Source: Terebella lapidaria
Lineage: Eukaryota; Annelida; Polychaeta; Terebellida; Terebellidae
Assembly (NCBI GenBank): GCA_949152475.1
Contig: OX424560.1
Span: 7,254,001-7,318,000 of the forward strand
DNA length: 64,000 nt
Direction of reading: 5' to 3'
A program made the translations under genes and the position numbers. The stretch's first letter is position 1, and every line of letters starts with the position of its first letter. Positions 9,138-22,362 of this stretch are shown piece by piece. The notes under the pieces are model-generated. The model was not told where the DNA came from. It was given only the letters and a program-made list of their open reading frames with translations, and made no database searches.

Positions 9138-11891
9138 TTACCCTCGCCCCGATAGGGGCAGAGGGTATTGTAATTGGGTCTGTCAGTTTGTATGTCTGTT
9201 TGTCTGTTTGTTTGTCTGTCCGCGCGCATAACTCAAAACCGAATGGTCCGATCGTCCTGAAATTTATAGGGAAGAAGCGGTATCACCGTGGCTCGGTCCT
9301 CCTCAATTTTTGTCAAAATCAGAAAAAAATTGTTGCCATGGCAACGAAAAAAGAGAAAATCACATAATTGGCTATAACTCTAGTTCTAATGAATATTAAT
9401 TTCTTAAACTAATTTTGTATTTTTCTTTGGCCAATTCCCGACCCTATGGTGTACGGCCGATGGTCGTACGACGAAAACTCTCTATTATCGCCCGAAGTCG
9501 AAAATTGAGGGTCACGATTTCGGTGATTTTTTGCCAGCGACGTTTCAGTGCAAATGTCTGCGCTCATAACTCAAAGGCAAACGGTCCGATCGATCTGAAA
9601 TTTGTAGGGCTGGAGTGATATGATAGTCGCTCGGTCCCGTTCGAATTTTGTCAAAATCGGATGAAAACAGTTGCCATGCAACGGAAAAAGTGAAAATCAC
9701 TTAATTGGCTGTAACTCCGGTTCTACTTGATATTAATTTTTCCAACTATTTTTGTATTTTTCTTTGGCCAATTCTCGATCGTATGGTGTACGACCGATGG
9801 TCGTACGACGAAAACTCTCCATTATCGCCCGATGTCGAAAAATTGGGGGTCACGATTTCGGTTATTTTTTGCCAGCGACGTTTCAATGCAAATGTTTTCT
9901 TTCATAACTCAAAGGCAAACGGTCTGATCGATCTGAAATTTATAATGCTGGAGTGCTATGGTAGTCGCTCGGTCCCGTTCGAATTTTGTCAAAATCGGAT
10001 GAAAACAGTCGCCATGGCAACGGAAAAAGTGAAAATCACTTAATTGGCTCTAACTCCGGTTCTACTTGATATTAGTTTTCCAACTATTTTTGTATTTTTC
10101 TTTGGCCAATTCTCGATCGTATGGTGTACGACCGATGGTCGTACAACGAAAACTTTCCATTATCGCCCGATGTCGAAAAATTGGGGGTCACGATTTCGGT
10201 TATTTTTTGCTAGCGACGTTTCAATGCAAATGTCTACGCTCATAACTCAAAGGCAAACGGTCTGATCAATCTGAAATTTATAGAGCTGGAGTGCTACGGT
10301 AATCGCTCGGTCCCGTTCGAATTTTGTCAAAATCGGATGAAAACAGTTGCCATGGCAACGGAAAAAGTGAAAATCACTTAATTGGCTGTAACTCCGGTTC
10401 TACTTGATATTAATTTTTCCAACTAATTTTGTATTTTTCTTTGGCCAATTCTCAATCGTATGGTGTACGACCGATGGTCGTACGACGAAAACTCTCCATT
10501 ATCGCCCGATGTCGAAAAATTGGGGGTCACGATTTCGGTTATTTTTTGCCAGCGACGTTTCAATGCAAATGTCTGCGCTCATAACTCAGAGCCAAACGGT
10601 CTGATCGATCTGAAATTTATAGGGCTGGAGTGCTACGGTAATCGCTCGGTCCCGTTCGAATTTTGTCAAAATCGGATGAAAACAGTTGCCATGGCAACGG
10701 AAAAAGTGAAAATCACTTAATTGGCTGTAACTCCGGTTCTACTTGATATTAATTTTTCCAACTAATTTTGTATTTTTCTTTGGCCAATTCTCGATCGTAT
10801 GGTGTACGACCGATGGTCGTACAACGAAAACTCTCCATTATCGCCCAAGGTCGAAAATTTGAAGGTCCCGATTTTATTATTTGTGGGTGTTCTGAGATTC
10901 GAGGCCATATTGTGAAGCCAGTTATCAATCTGTTTAATGCGTTTTCGTTCATGAGATGTGCCTTGATAATAGAAACATAACGGTGAAATTTTACAGCTCA
11001 ATATTGAACGACAAGGTCAAGGTCTCAGAAGAGGTAAAATCGAAAAGTTGCAATAACTCTGTTTATATTCATGATACATTTTCTCTAATAATTTTGTATT
11101 TTTCTGTGGTCTATTCTCCACCTTTTGCTATATGACCAATGTAATGATTCTTGGGATTGTTCTGTTTTGACCTTATTCTGGACCAAGACCTCAATTCTTG
11201 ATACTGACCCTCCTTCGCAATCTCTCTAAGATTTATTCTGCATAATGTATGTTCAATATTCTATTGAATATCGCCAGTGGTTTTGGAATTAGTTGAAATA
11301 TAACGAATTGGTGATTTCAGCTGATGACCCTTACATTGTCGACCTTGAGCGATAATAGGGAATTTGGATCGCACAAACATCGATCAGAAAAATACAAAAT
11401 TAAAAAGAGAAATTGATAATGAATATAAGCAAAGTTATTGTGACTTTTCGATTTTGACCTTTTCTGTGACCTTGACCTTGTCGCTCAATATTGATTTGTA
11501 AAATTTCGCCATGTTGTTTCTGTTATCAAGGCATGTCTCCTGAACGAAAACGGTTTAAAAAGATTGAAACTGGCTTCCCAAAATTTTTTGACATCAGGCG
11601 ATAATGGAGAGTTTTCCTCGTACAATCATCGGCCGTACACCATGCGATCGGGAATTGGTAAAAAAAAAAAAAAAATAACTGGAAAAATTAATATCAAGTA
11701 TAACCGGAGTTATAGCCATTTATATTTGAGGAGGACCGAGCCACTGCCATACCGCTTCATCCCCATAAGATTGAAGTTGATTGGACCATTCGTTTTTGAG
11801 TTATGCGCGCGGACAGACAGACTGACTGACAAACAAACAGACGGACAGACCCAAATGCAATACCCTCTCCCCCTATCGGGGCGAGGGTAAA
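9138..11891. mobile_element. Foldback element with long inverted termini and internal 338-bp tandem array
   Basis: Opens with TTTACCCTCGCCCCGATAGG and closes at 11891 with its inverted copy. Inverted similarity extends inward for roughly 330 bp, through the (TCTGT)n-rich stretch, GCGCGCATAACTC and the Tyr-codon-rich GTACGACCGATGGTCGTAC motif. The left arm is amplified as a tandem array (about 9160-10865). No transposase frame is present, so this is a non-autonomous element. Family fragments occur at 14276, 15650, 60196 and 63233. Confidence 0.75.
9160..10865. repeat. 338-bp tandem repeat, about five units
   Basis: The anchor CTTTGGCCAATTC recurs at 9425, 9762, 10100, 10439 and 10778, giving spacings of 337-339 bp. 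The units are nearly identical in the middle copies and more diverged at the edges. The open frames across them are repeat artefacts: the same peptide recurs in each unit with no coding signature. Confidence 0.9.
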
Positions 11892-11892
11892 A

Positions 11893-12475
11893 ATCAACCT
11901 CGATTTGAAATATTCAACAGATTGGTTTCGAGAAAAAATAAATTGTCGTTGAATGTAAATAAAACAAACTATATGATATTCAGTAAAACTAAAAATCCAA
12001 CTTCGGAACACTCAATCAGGATAGGTGACGTTGAAATTAGCGCTGTGGATGAAACCAAATTTCTGGGTATGATTATTGATAATAAGTTGACATGGGGAAA
12101 TCACATAAATTATTGTAGAAGAAAAAAATGGCTAGTGGTCTCTGCGCAAAACATTCATTAAAACGCTCATTATTAAGTCCATATTTGAAGTCAATTTACT
12201 ATACATTAGTAGTACATCCGTATATAAACTATGGTGTTTTACTGTGGGGTCCACGTTTAAAACTCTGACAAAAAAACTCCAAATAGCCCAAAACGAAGCA
12301 GTCCGAGCCATAACATTATCGGACTACAACCATGACAACAGTCCAACGGAACCTATTCATAAACAACTTGACATACCCCGAACTTCCCAGGTCCCCTTTT
12401 TTGCCCTTGTGCTAACTTTTTTTCTGGAACAAGGGCACTCATTCTTTCCTGTCATGTACTGTTAATGCCTATGGT
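11893..12475 (+). pseudogene. LINE reverse transcriptase fragment
   Basis: Contains NKLSLNVNKTNYMIFSKTKN, then VDETKFLGMIIDNKLTWGNH, the connection region of a CR1/Jockey-type RT. Later, in other frames, LTKKLQIAQNEAVRAITLSD is followed by the C-terminal LDIPRTSQ block. Several frame changes are needed and both ends are missing. It abuts the foldback element at 11891. Confidence 0.75.
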
Positions 12476-13555
12476 ATTGTATATATTACGGGAATGATGA
12501 TGTTCCCTAAAAGTTTCACCAGCTAAAATACTCCGTGTGTTTGCTACAAGTTCGTGCACGTATCGATGTTTATAACAGTACAACTAAGGAAGTGGTGACC
12601 TCTAGCGATCAAGGAGCGACGACTCGCCAAATATAACTTATGGCATTAATGGACTGTTTAACGTAATCTGGATGTTTAGCATGTTAGCTACTTCCTTTAT
12701 GCCAGACATGCATTATTCCTCGCCATATGTTTTAGTATGTGTTGATACTTGATATATGTTCACATTTGCAGGATATGTTCACGAAATAGTTGAGGCTATC
12801 CTAGTGGTCATGTGTATCGAAAATGTATAAGGGCATACAATATATATTTGAGTACTCCTGTAATATTTTCTGTGGATATCCGAGCTAATTTCGAATGTCA
12901 ATCACCAATCCGATATCTGTTATGCTAGATTCAAATTCTATATGATGTCTTCGGTAATTATGTGATGAAATCATCAGTTAATGTGTTTTCTACTGTGCGT
13001 TGGATGTTGATGGATCTGACGCCCAATAAATGTCAAGTGTTTGCTTTATTCGTGTGCCATTGCTGTCCTGTTCATCCATCTTTTAATGGTTATCCGTGCA
13101 TGTGACTGGGATATATGCCGCTCGCGAGGGAGACTCATTTCAGGTCAATTGGTATGGGGGGGGGGGGGGGGGGTTTGAATTCAACCTTGTCTGAATAATA
13201 TGAGCGCAAGATACTTTAACTATTAAGACTTATTCCAATGGAGAATAATAGAAATATCATCCCAAAACTTAATATGCAAATAAATCATGGTAATGCAACA
13301 GTTCGTTTAGAATATGATAGATGGAACTCACTCACTCACTCACTCACTCACTCACTCACTCACTTTTTTTACGGAGGTTTGTTTATGACATGTCCTATTG
13401 ACCTCTCGGGGTCATATGCAAATGAGCAATGATGACGTCATATGAGTCACTGAAAGACAATGAGCTCATTGAAACCAGTACTGCATAATATTAAAGTACA
13501 TGAAAATAATTTTTATTCCATATAACGACTACATACAGTAATATTCAAATTTTAA
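12476..13555. other. Non-coding intergenic region
   Basis: AT-rich sequence with no supportable frame. It holds a poly-G run (about 13157-13174) and an (ACTC)n microsatellite at about 13327-13364. Confidence 0.5.
13327..13364. repeat. (ACTC)n microsatellite
   Basis: About nine tandem tetranucleotide units read directly from the sequence. Confidence 0.9.
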
Positions 13556-15990
13556 ATAAATTTTGTTGGTGTCATGGCAACCAGAGCCGGAATATGGCCC
13601 ATTGCAACCACGTTGCTATGGAGATTTTGTAATAATTAATGAGGTCCTGCAAAATGCTGATAGATTGGAAAAATGTAATTCACGAAAATAGAAATATCTC
13701 CGGTTGTGATTGAGATTTTCAAGTTCTGTAAAAACCAAAATGATCAGGGAAACCATCTCCATGGTATAGCATAAAAATGATACACTCTAGCTTTAAATTC
13801 CAGCTACCGGTAAGTTACACAAACAAAATGGCCCCTAATAAAAAAGCGAGCGTCGATTTCAATTTACCATTTTGGCACCATGTGTGATCGATAACATGGT
13901 GTTGAATTCCAGCTAATTTAAATAAACAAGCATCATACTTATTCCTTTTGGCTCCATGTCTGATCGATAACTCGGATCCTTTTTGAGTTATCATCCCCTA
14001 ACTTGTAGTACGGCTGAAGTATGGCAATATGAAGGCTGTTATTGAATTTAGGCTGATTGGAATAGACAATGCGGTCACCAGGACAAAAGTTAATGCAGAA
14101 AATATAAGCTGTTTACTGACGCATGGTCCGATTGATCATTTGGAATGTAAATACCATCCTATTACCAACAATACAACCACATTTTGATGATAGATTGACA
14201 CCATAGATTGGTGCGAAGTCTGGAAAATAAGATAATGCCAAGAATGTTTACAGATGGAGAAACCTGGGTAGGTGTGGATACCGGGGCGAGGGGGAGAGGG
14301 TATTGCATTTGGGTCTGCCTATCTCTTTGTTACTTGACGAAATATAAATTTCATCAAATATGGTGGTCAGTCGTGTTTCTCTGGCTGTCTGTCTGTATAT
14401 CAACGCTCTACAGCTCACAATTTCAATTGTAGGATGATGAAAATTGGCCAAAACATGCGCAAGGTTTTTTTTCTCACAACAATTAAAACCATGTTGTGGG
14501 GCCAGGTTCCAATATATGTTGCTGATGTTCACTCAGTCGTTGTGCCTTAGCAAATAGAACAGCACTGTGAAGTTTTAGGACTCAAGTTCAAAAATTAAGG
14601 TTGGGGTCATGTCAAAGGTCAAAATCGAAAAATTGCAGTAACTGTTTCGAATTACGACAATTTTTTTTTTTTTTTAGCTATTTTCGTATTTTTATATGGT
14701 TGATTCCGCATCGTATGATTACGTCATATATGTCCGATGATTGTACGACAAAAATTCAAATTTTCAGTCCAAGTCGAAATTTTGAGGGTCATGATTTTGA
14801 GGTTTAATGTCTCTCAACATTGAAAACCACATTTTCAATATATATTGCTGGTGTTTATTCTAGGGTACCGCCCTATCAGAAAGGCAGTGAAGTTTCAGAA
14901 CTCAAGGTCGAGAATTAAGGTCAAGGTTAGGTAGAAGGTCAAAATCGAAAAATCACAATAACACTGCTTCCGAATCAGGATAATTTTTTGAAAAATGTTT
15001 TTATGTGGTCAATTACGCATCAATGATATATGACCACAAAAAAATTAGTTAAGACAAGAAACATTTATTATTGGGCTCAACAAGGTAAGGTTTTGTTCAG
15101 TAGAGATTTCATGACTCTAACTGAATAAGTCAACATTAGTTTTACTAGTTAGGTCTAATATCGACCACAGCTGCTTTAAATGGGACAGCTTCTCATGCTG
15201 GACATTACTCGGGAGATGTGGAAAATGTGTAAATGACATATATCCAGTAAAAAAAAAGCGGAAAAAATTAGCATGGTGACCCCCATATTCGTTTGTGTCA
15301 AAAACATGCACACCAGTTAGTTGATAAATTAGTAGATTCTCAGATTTTGTTTTGCAGTAGTTGTTATTAAAAAAATTATTTTGTCGAAAATGGCCCTTCT
15401 TTCAGGTATTTTAGGAGTAAAATTATCCATAATTCCACACTAAATGGAATATTTGATCCCAAATTTATTTTTTGAAAGTATGAAAATCATGCAATGAATT
15501 TCAAATTTTAGCCCCTCTGGGTGGGTCCAGGTGGAGCGTACATCCTTAAACCTCCTGTGTCTTTGAATCATAATTTATTTCTGTTTCATGATTGAACTGT
15601 TTTAGTGTCATCATCAGAATCTTGTGGTTATTAGCCTACTTGTTACGTTTAAGATCGTCACTTCTTTCGTTTGGCCTATGGTTTGTCTCTCTGTGTCTTT
15701 CCGCACGTTCAACTCAATATAGACCGATCGACTTACAGAAATGAGGCGGTCAGGCAGTGGCTCGGTCCTTCTCAGTTTTTGTCAAAATCGAATGAAAATA
15801 ATTGCCATGGCAACCGGAAGGGTGAAAAGAACATAATTGGTTAGAACTCCTGGGATCAGGATTTTAGGACATTTCAGTGTTCTGAGATTCAAGACCATAT
15901 TGTCAGGAGATGTGCCTTGATATCAGGATGTCTTGATAATAGAATACCAATACTGTGACATTTCAAATTTTATAAATCAAACATCTGTAC
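13556..15990. repeat. Degenerate fragments of the 9.1-kb foldback family
   Basis: Patches resemble the foldback element: GGGCGAGGGGGAGAGGGTAT near 14284, the GTCTGCCTATCTC...GACGAAATATAAATTTC segment, 'aaggtcaaaatcgaaaaat' blocks near 14615 and 14938, and a CAGTGGCTCGGTCCTTCTC block near 15757. Between them I see nothing coding. Confidence 0.5.
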
Positions 15991-15999
15991 AAATTGTGA

Positions 16000-16400
16000 T
16001 TGTATGATTCTCACCTAATAACGACATTAAACAGTACACTACATTCTTACTTTTGGTTTGTAACTTTTGATTTGCCGGGAATGAAACTCGAACGAGTTGT
16101 TTTCGAAACAACATCAACTTTATTCAATATCCTGGCGTTTGCCGCACATCTAATCTACGTGCATCTTTCTAATTCCTCCTTTCTCAGTCTGATTCTGGGA
16201 GTTATCTACCTGTATCCCTTCATTCCCATACAGGGACCAGTTTTCCCTATTGAAGGACTTGTGGATCGCCAATATATGTGACGGTCATTGGAGTACATGT
16301 GGGCAGTATGGTGTCTTTATCCAGTCTATTGGTGATGACTTGGATGGCTTTACCTACCGGTACGCTGCTGGAGAGCGCCGTGACGTCATACTACACTAGT
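16000..16400 (+). other. Unrecognised hydrophobic open frame
   Basis: An open frame from 16000 to 16281 ends in a strongly hydrophobic stretch (TLFNILAFAAHLIYVHL, then FLSLILGVIYLYPF). It is followed in another frame by VIGVHVGSMVSLSSLLVMTW. This could be a decayed membrane-protein or transposon fragment. I do not recognise it, and no splice sites or start context support a gene. Confidence 0.2.
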
Positions 16401-17013
16401 TTTTGCCGTGGTGTCACATTAGAATCGCATCAATTCTACTATTCTTGTACAACAGGTATATGCCTAAATACACGCAAAATACATCAAAGGGATAAACATA
16501 CACATAAGCCATATACATCCATTTAATATTTATATTATACTTATATTGCATACAATATGTTCAACTTCAAGGATATAATGAACATTTCTTTTCTTGAACA
16601 TTTTCTGCAAACGTTTTACAGCTATAATCATATAAGTAATGAAAACAAACTAATAATACAGTTGTTGGGCAGTTGTACGCTAACTCCATTAGGTGTACAG
16701 TAGAAACAACTACATTTCACACACTGTCTGCCCCTGATGACGCCAGTATGTTTTGGGATAAACTAATTGGTCGGGCTTTGTTTCTTTTGCCAAATGTTGT
16801 ACTTTATGTTTGTTATTGTCATAATCAAAATCTAGTTGAATTGGTGGTAATATATTGATACTTACATACAGACCTATAATCAACTTGTAAATCGAGGTAC
16901 AGAAAACCATCAATGATATATATTAAGATAACCAACTGCCACTTGAGTATTGGCATTCGCCACGTACTACTGCATATAGCACACATATACATTGACTGGC
17001 AGCCGCTAGATAG

Positions 17014-17042
17014 AATGAATGAATGAATGAATGAATGAGTGA
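17014..17042. repeat. (GAAT)n microsatellite
   Basis: Short pure tetranucleotide run in intergenic DNA. Confidence 0.85.
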
Positions 17043-17379
17043 AAATTGGGCCGAGAAACCGCGTGAGACAACGCGATGCAGGATGTTATGAAACACGCCC
17101 ACAGACCAGCTGTTAGATCGAGGTATTGTGGTAATTATTGTTTGGTTAACATTTTCGCATGTCCTTGAAGTGAGAAAAAAACTTCAATTCGTTAGCAGGT
17201 TAGTGTTCTAAGCATACACCTTATATCTCACAATACTTGCATCACCTATGTTTTCCAATGATGCTGTATACATCTCTGTACAATGATGTAATATCCATTG
17301 TAGAGTGCAGATATTACAACAGGTGGGATGTGATATTGTGATAGTAACAATTGAGGAAGATGGTTAGTAGTCAAAATAC

Positions 17380-18480
17380 TATAACATTGGACACATAATA
17401 TTCCATACAATAATATTCGATCATTGAAGTTTTTTATAGCGCACTCCCTTACTTGACATGTTCAAATCACCCATACTTCACAACAACGATTGAATTGTAC
17501 GTGTAAATATATATTTTGGATAGCAAAGCTTCCAACCTAATGATAATACTATACTCCTAGACACAAAATATTCCATACATTAATAAATGATAACTGTAGT
17601 TTTTATATAGCGAATTCCATGTTTACCATGCTTCAAATATACTCTATTTTACAATAACAAATAAAATGTACATGTACACAAATATGGGTAGCGAAGCTTC
17701 CAACCTCACAGAAATACTATAACATTGGACACATAATATTCCATACAATAAATAATAGTTATATTCTGAGTGCGAGGTGCATGTCATATTAAACTTTGAC
17801 ATGCACCGAGCACGAAGTGGATAACTGTTTTAGTTACTGGCTCTATTGGTTCGTCAGGGCGCCAGGCGCCAGTTATTTCTGCAGAGGTCGATAATCTTAT
17901 TATCAACCTCCCAACATCTCCCACAGGTTGATAACTTTGTTTTAGACATCTGCGGAACAATAGAGTCCGTAGCTAATAATTGACACATTTCCATATTTAA
18001 CATGCTCAAATGTACTATACTTTATAATAAGCAATTAAATTGTATGTGCACAAATATATTTTGGATAGCAAAGCATCCAACCTCACAGTAATAAAATAAC
18101 ATTGGACACATAATATTCCATACAATAATAATTGATCATTGTTGTTTTTATATAGCACATTTCCGTATTTAACATGCTCAAATGTACTATACTTTACAAT
18201 AACAAATGAAATGTACAAGTACACAAATATGGGTAGCAAAGCTTCCAACCTCACAGTAATATAATATAATATTGGACACAATATACTATAATATTGGACA
18301 AATAATATTTCATACAATAGCAAGTAATAATTGTAGTTTTTATATAGAGCATTCCTTGTTTGCCACGCCTAAATGTACCATATTTTACAATAACAATTAA
18401 AACCTACATGTATACATATTTTTTGGTGGCAACTCTTGCAACCTTACAGTAATACTAACAATGATAGTAAGTACATGATA
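17380..18480. repeat. ~166-bp AT-rich satellite, about six units
   Basis: The anchor GCTTCCAACCT (or a one-base variant) occurs near 17528, 17694, 18074, 18240 and 18433. Between anchors are ATTGGACACATAATATTCCA and a TTTTTATATAGC segment. Basic spacing is about 166 bp; the 380-bp gap is explained by an insert at about 17757-17986. No transcription unit is evident. Confidence 0.75.
17757..17986. mobile_element. Hairpin-rich insert (MITE-like) in the satellite
   Basis: Interrupts the 166-bp satellite. It holds three hairpins: GTGCGAGGTGCATGTCA paired with TGACATGCACCGAGCAC (17769-17812), TAGTTACTGGCTCTATTG paired with CAATAGAGTCCGTAGCTA (about 17831-17976), and GAGGTCGATAA paired with TTATCAACCTC. 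The middle pair looks like terminal inverted repeats of a ~145-bp MITE. Confidence 0.55.
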
Positions 18481-21400
18481 CGATACAATTGATTGATTTT
18501 CGCAGAACGGCTCAGAATGCAAGTCAATTTTTCTGTAGAATGACATCTGTCAATTTTCAAGTTATGGAGTATAAAGTTCTATTCAATGCGAACTGCAGAC
18601 ATCACAACTAATGCTATACATATTTGGTAACACTGTGAACAATATAACAATTCAGTGTAAACTGATTCGGCCCAGGTAGTTTGGGGAAATTGTTCTTGTA
18701 AATTCGATAAGGACTCTTAACTGTGCCATATGGATTAAGTGATATGTTTTCTCTGGCGGAGTAGTAGTACATACCAGCACATCCCATCTTGGCGAATATA
18801 TCTATATATTGTAGTTTCATTACAGATTTTGAATCCACAAGTTATGCAAAACGTTTACGCCACTGAATGTTATTAAGATTCTATTGAACATGTTTACATC
18901 AAAGAAATGCGGATTATTTATAACACATGCTGTACAGACTGTCCTAGAACACGTTATATGGATAATAGTTGAATTGTGTGAACCTAAGCAAGAACATTGT
19001 CACAATAAAGGAGTATACTTCTGCCAACAATATACACAATATTTCTACCTTTCCAAAGCTCATTTACTACTCGAACATAACAACCACGTCACGTCGATAT
19101 CTGGAATTTATTGATATATTGCATGCAATAAGGGGCCATTTCACAGGGAGCCCGTGGATCTAATGAATATCTGGCGTTACTCGGTAATTTCCGTATTTCA
19201 AAACGAACCAATGGCTACTGAGGGCAGAACACGCGCTTCCATGGCAGTGTAAAACCACACATGAGATTCCGGAAGTGTCTTCTGTTGCATGAGAGCGCTA
19301 CCTACGTGCACGAGAACCGTCGAGAATGGAGATTTGACTTGTATCAATAAAATGTAAATTATTGTGGATACATTTGTGTTTATATCGTATATTTAGTATG
19401 TTCGAGTCGAATTTTTGGTCTTATTCGAGATAAATGTGATGTACGTTATACAGACGTGTGCATTTATCATTTGAAGTTATGCACGAAATGGTTGAAAATG
19501 ATTTAAAGTTTGATTGGTCCAACATGTTAACTTTTTCAGGCTTCGGAAATATCTAACGGGAGTCTCTGTGAAGTGGTCTATTGAGGTTCAAAAGTGGTGT
19601 CCTCAGTTTGAGCGATTACAAATCTTCATTAAAGCCTCAAGCCCTCAACTTCGGACGGAACATTAAGAGTACTCGGTTGGTCAGTTAGTAAAGTTGAGTA
19701 CTTTCGGTTTAGACGGAGTGACACCTTCCGTTCGAGTCAATACATATCGTCGGTATCGTCCCTGTTGGGAAGGATTGAGCGAACACATATCTGCAATGAA
19801 GCTTGGAATTTGGACGGTTCAGTAGATTGATTTGGTTGCATATTCTCAGGTTTGAAATCTTGCGGCTTGAAAGTACATGTATCCGTAGTATCCATCCAGA
19901 AAGCTCTGTTTGATCCAGGGAGAGTGTTTCGCGGATTGTTAGCTCAGATGACAATGATACCACCACCAAAATGCGGTGCAGTGAGATAATGCATTTGTGA
20001 TGTCCTGGGAGCATCGTTCCATAGGGCTCTATAGGGCGTTCATTCTGAATTTGAACTGGAAGTACAGTCTCTCCTATTCAGCAGATCAGTTATTATGTCA
20101 ATTTTTTCATCCAATTTATTCACTCGTTCTGATACGTCTGCAATTCTGGAAATCAGACATGATATAGTGCTATTGGACAATATAAATATACTCTACATGT
20201 CATACACTAGTATGCCATATATATCACAACTATTTCTTTGAGTATTATTATATCTGTCCATTTCCCTACATATATATTACAACTATTTCTAATATATTAT
20301 CTAATATCTGTCCATTTTCCCTACTTCGGAAAATATCTCTTCGGAAGCGAAAAAGACTGACGAAACAAAATACACTACTTAGTCAATATCATGCTCCATA
20401 GGAATGCGTACATGCATGTTATGTGATCTCACACTGAAAGACATCTAACTACAACTCAATACCGATGTTCAATTTCGTTCCTCCTACTGGTCTCTTTCTT
20501 CTCAAGACAGCCGTTCCTTCTGTGGGTCTCCCAGAATATTAAGTCGCTGTCCTCGAATTCCACGTCTGTACATATGAGGCCAAATAAACTCAAGTATTAA
20601 TCAATATATACTAGCAATTCTTGGATGATGCACTGAGGGCCGAGTGCTGATCCTTCACTCCAGCCATACCTTCATGACCGTTTTAATTTAGTAATTCGTT
20701 TCCTGTGCTGACAAATTACTACCTGAGAAAGTAGCCCTTTCGAAGCCCAGATTTTAGGTGTAAACTTAGGGAGGTATGGTATTCCCTGAACGGCCACTTT
20801 CATGATAGTGACTCAGATTTTTTAAGTCCTTTACATCGATATTTGCTGATATTTTTGCGACGATACATGATAGCACATGACTTCGCATACTTCACCAGGG
20901 TAGCAGTGCACAATTTGTACCAAATAGCAGACTCCTAGCGCGATCGTCCCCAATGTTAAATTTCATGTTAAACTGGGATCTCATGAATCTGGGCATATTT
21001 TGGTATTTGGTCATTCTAACATCCACCAGGATTCGAAGTATTTATGTGATTATGGGATGGGCAATAATGCACTTTGAGGGTTTATCCTACACAAACAAAT
21101 TGATTTTGAATGATTACAACATTACAAAGCGAGCAAATACACAAAATTGTCTGTGCGCACCCAAGATGAAAAGATTGCCACCTTTTTATGCCAATTTATA
21201 ATACGATAATATAGCATCTCGAAAAACGAAAAATTCAAAAAAGAATAAAATTTGTCATCTGTCCATGACACATCTGTGAAATTGGACGTCTACACGGATT
21301 TCCTTGATCAAAATGATAATGAGGGAATACCAGTGTATCCAGAGCGGGTTTTACTTGACAGGCAGCACCCATTTGAGATGTACACGAAATTGGATTTGTA

Positions 21401-21625
21401 TGCACTTTTCCGATTTCCGAAATGTCAGTGCGTGCTCTTATTCATATGATCGACTTATCATACGGGATGGAATATACATGTACATATATGGTTGCATCAT
21501 TCTTTTTCTATCAGACTTTTGTGTTTGTCCATAATGCTTAATAATTTCTTGAAAACTATTACAACAAGATGCTATTTACTTGCTATTCTTCCAAGATAAT
21601 TTTATTCCTCAGAACAAGTAAATGT
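18481..21625. other. Intergenic region without recognised features
   Basis: No frame on either strand resembles a known protein, and I see no splice-delimited exon of the copy B C-terminus. The minus-strand frame at 19709-20014 (101 codons) is the longest; its composition is unremarkable. Confidence 0.4.
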
Positions 21626-21814
21626 ATCTTTATTTTAATATATAAATCATATTTCCAGAAAATTCAGAAAATATCTCATTCACCAAGTAAAGAATGAAAT
21701 AACATAAGAAAACATAAGAAAATCTTTACTTGGTAGTAAGAAAATGTTTACTTGGTAAGTAAAATAAATATTCTAAATATTCTGGAAATATGGTTTATAT
21801 ACTGAAATAAAGAT
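21626..21814. mobile_element. Short inverted-repeat element
   Basis: ATCTTTATTTTAATATATAA and its continuation through ATATTTCCAGAA (21626-21660) is repeated in inverted form at about 21780-21814. A smaller internal inverted/direct pair, CTTTACTTGGTA and GTTTACTTGGTA, lies between. Hairpin-forming and non-coding. Confidence 0.55.
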
Positions 21815-21950
21815 CGGTTCACTATTTCGGCACGTATTTCCCAATGTTAGGAGCGCCTCATGGCATAAACCTCAACTTTAGATTGAAGATTAAAGAAAGT
21901 TTATTTCTATCGTTCATTGTATAGCTATATGCCTGGAGTGTTCGAAAATT

Positions 21951-22079
21951 TCAATTTTGAAAGGATATGACGTTTTCTGGGGCATTTACAATATGGGCGG
22001 TATAAATTAGCATGTTTATGTCTTGCCCAATCATCTTCAATTTTTCACCATAGTCCCTTTCTTGTTGATGAATAATACT
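21951..22079 (-). CDS. Possible C-terminal exon of TRPM copy B
   Basis: On the minus strand, TTTAAATTTGCAG is followed by SIIHQQERDYGEKLKMIGQD then INMLIYTAHIVNAPENVI and a stop. The helix-like heptad pattern would suit a TRPM C-terminal coiled coil. It does not join directly to the 22172-22362 exon, which ends in phase 1 and would create TAG. An intervening exon would be needed, or this is chance. Confidence 0.22.
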   Translation of the reverse strand, partial: SIIHQQERDYGEKLKMIGQDINMLIYTAHIVNAPENVISFQN

Positions 22080-22171
22080 CTGCAAATTTAAAGTCATAAG
22101 ACGCATTTCTGTGGAAATTATCGAAGAAAATCACACTTCATGAGAGAAGAATCAGACTATAGTGTACTTAC

Positions 22172-22362
22172 AAAACCATCTGTAGGACATCCGGCACGAA
22201 TTACAGCAGCGTCGTGCCATAATGCGGACTATGGCGTAGAGATGGCTGAAGATGACGAGGGGAGGAGGTAGAGGCAGCCGTTTGTAGTACTCCCGAGTAA
22301 GGTGGTATCGTTGTACTTTGTACAACAATTCTGAGTTCTGCTGTAACTCCGCATATGTGTTG
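22172..22362 (-). CDS. TRPM copy B exon: TRP box
   Basis: 191 bp, as in copy A. Reads NTYAELQQNSELLYKVQRYH then LTREYYKRLPLPPP. Acceptor GATTCTAG, donor GTAAGT. Confidence 0.92.

Noticed and set aside
9705..10720. A series of 66-112-codon frames with nearly identical peptides
   Set aside because: They arise from the 338-bp tandem units read in three frames. They have no start context, no splice pattern and no family resemblance.
19709..20014. 101-codon minus-strand frame
   Set aside because: No recognisable motif, no splice-supported continuation and no composition difference from its surroundings.
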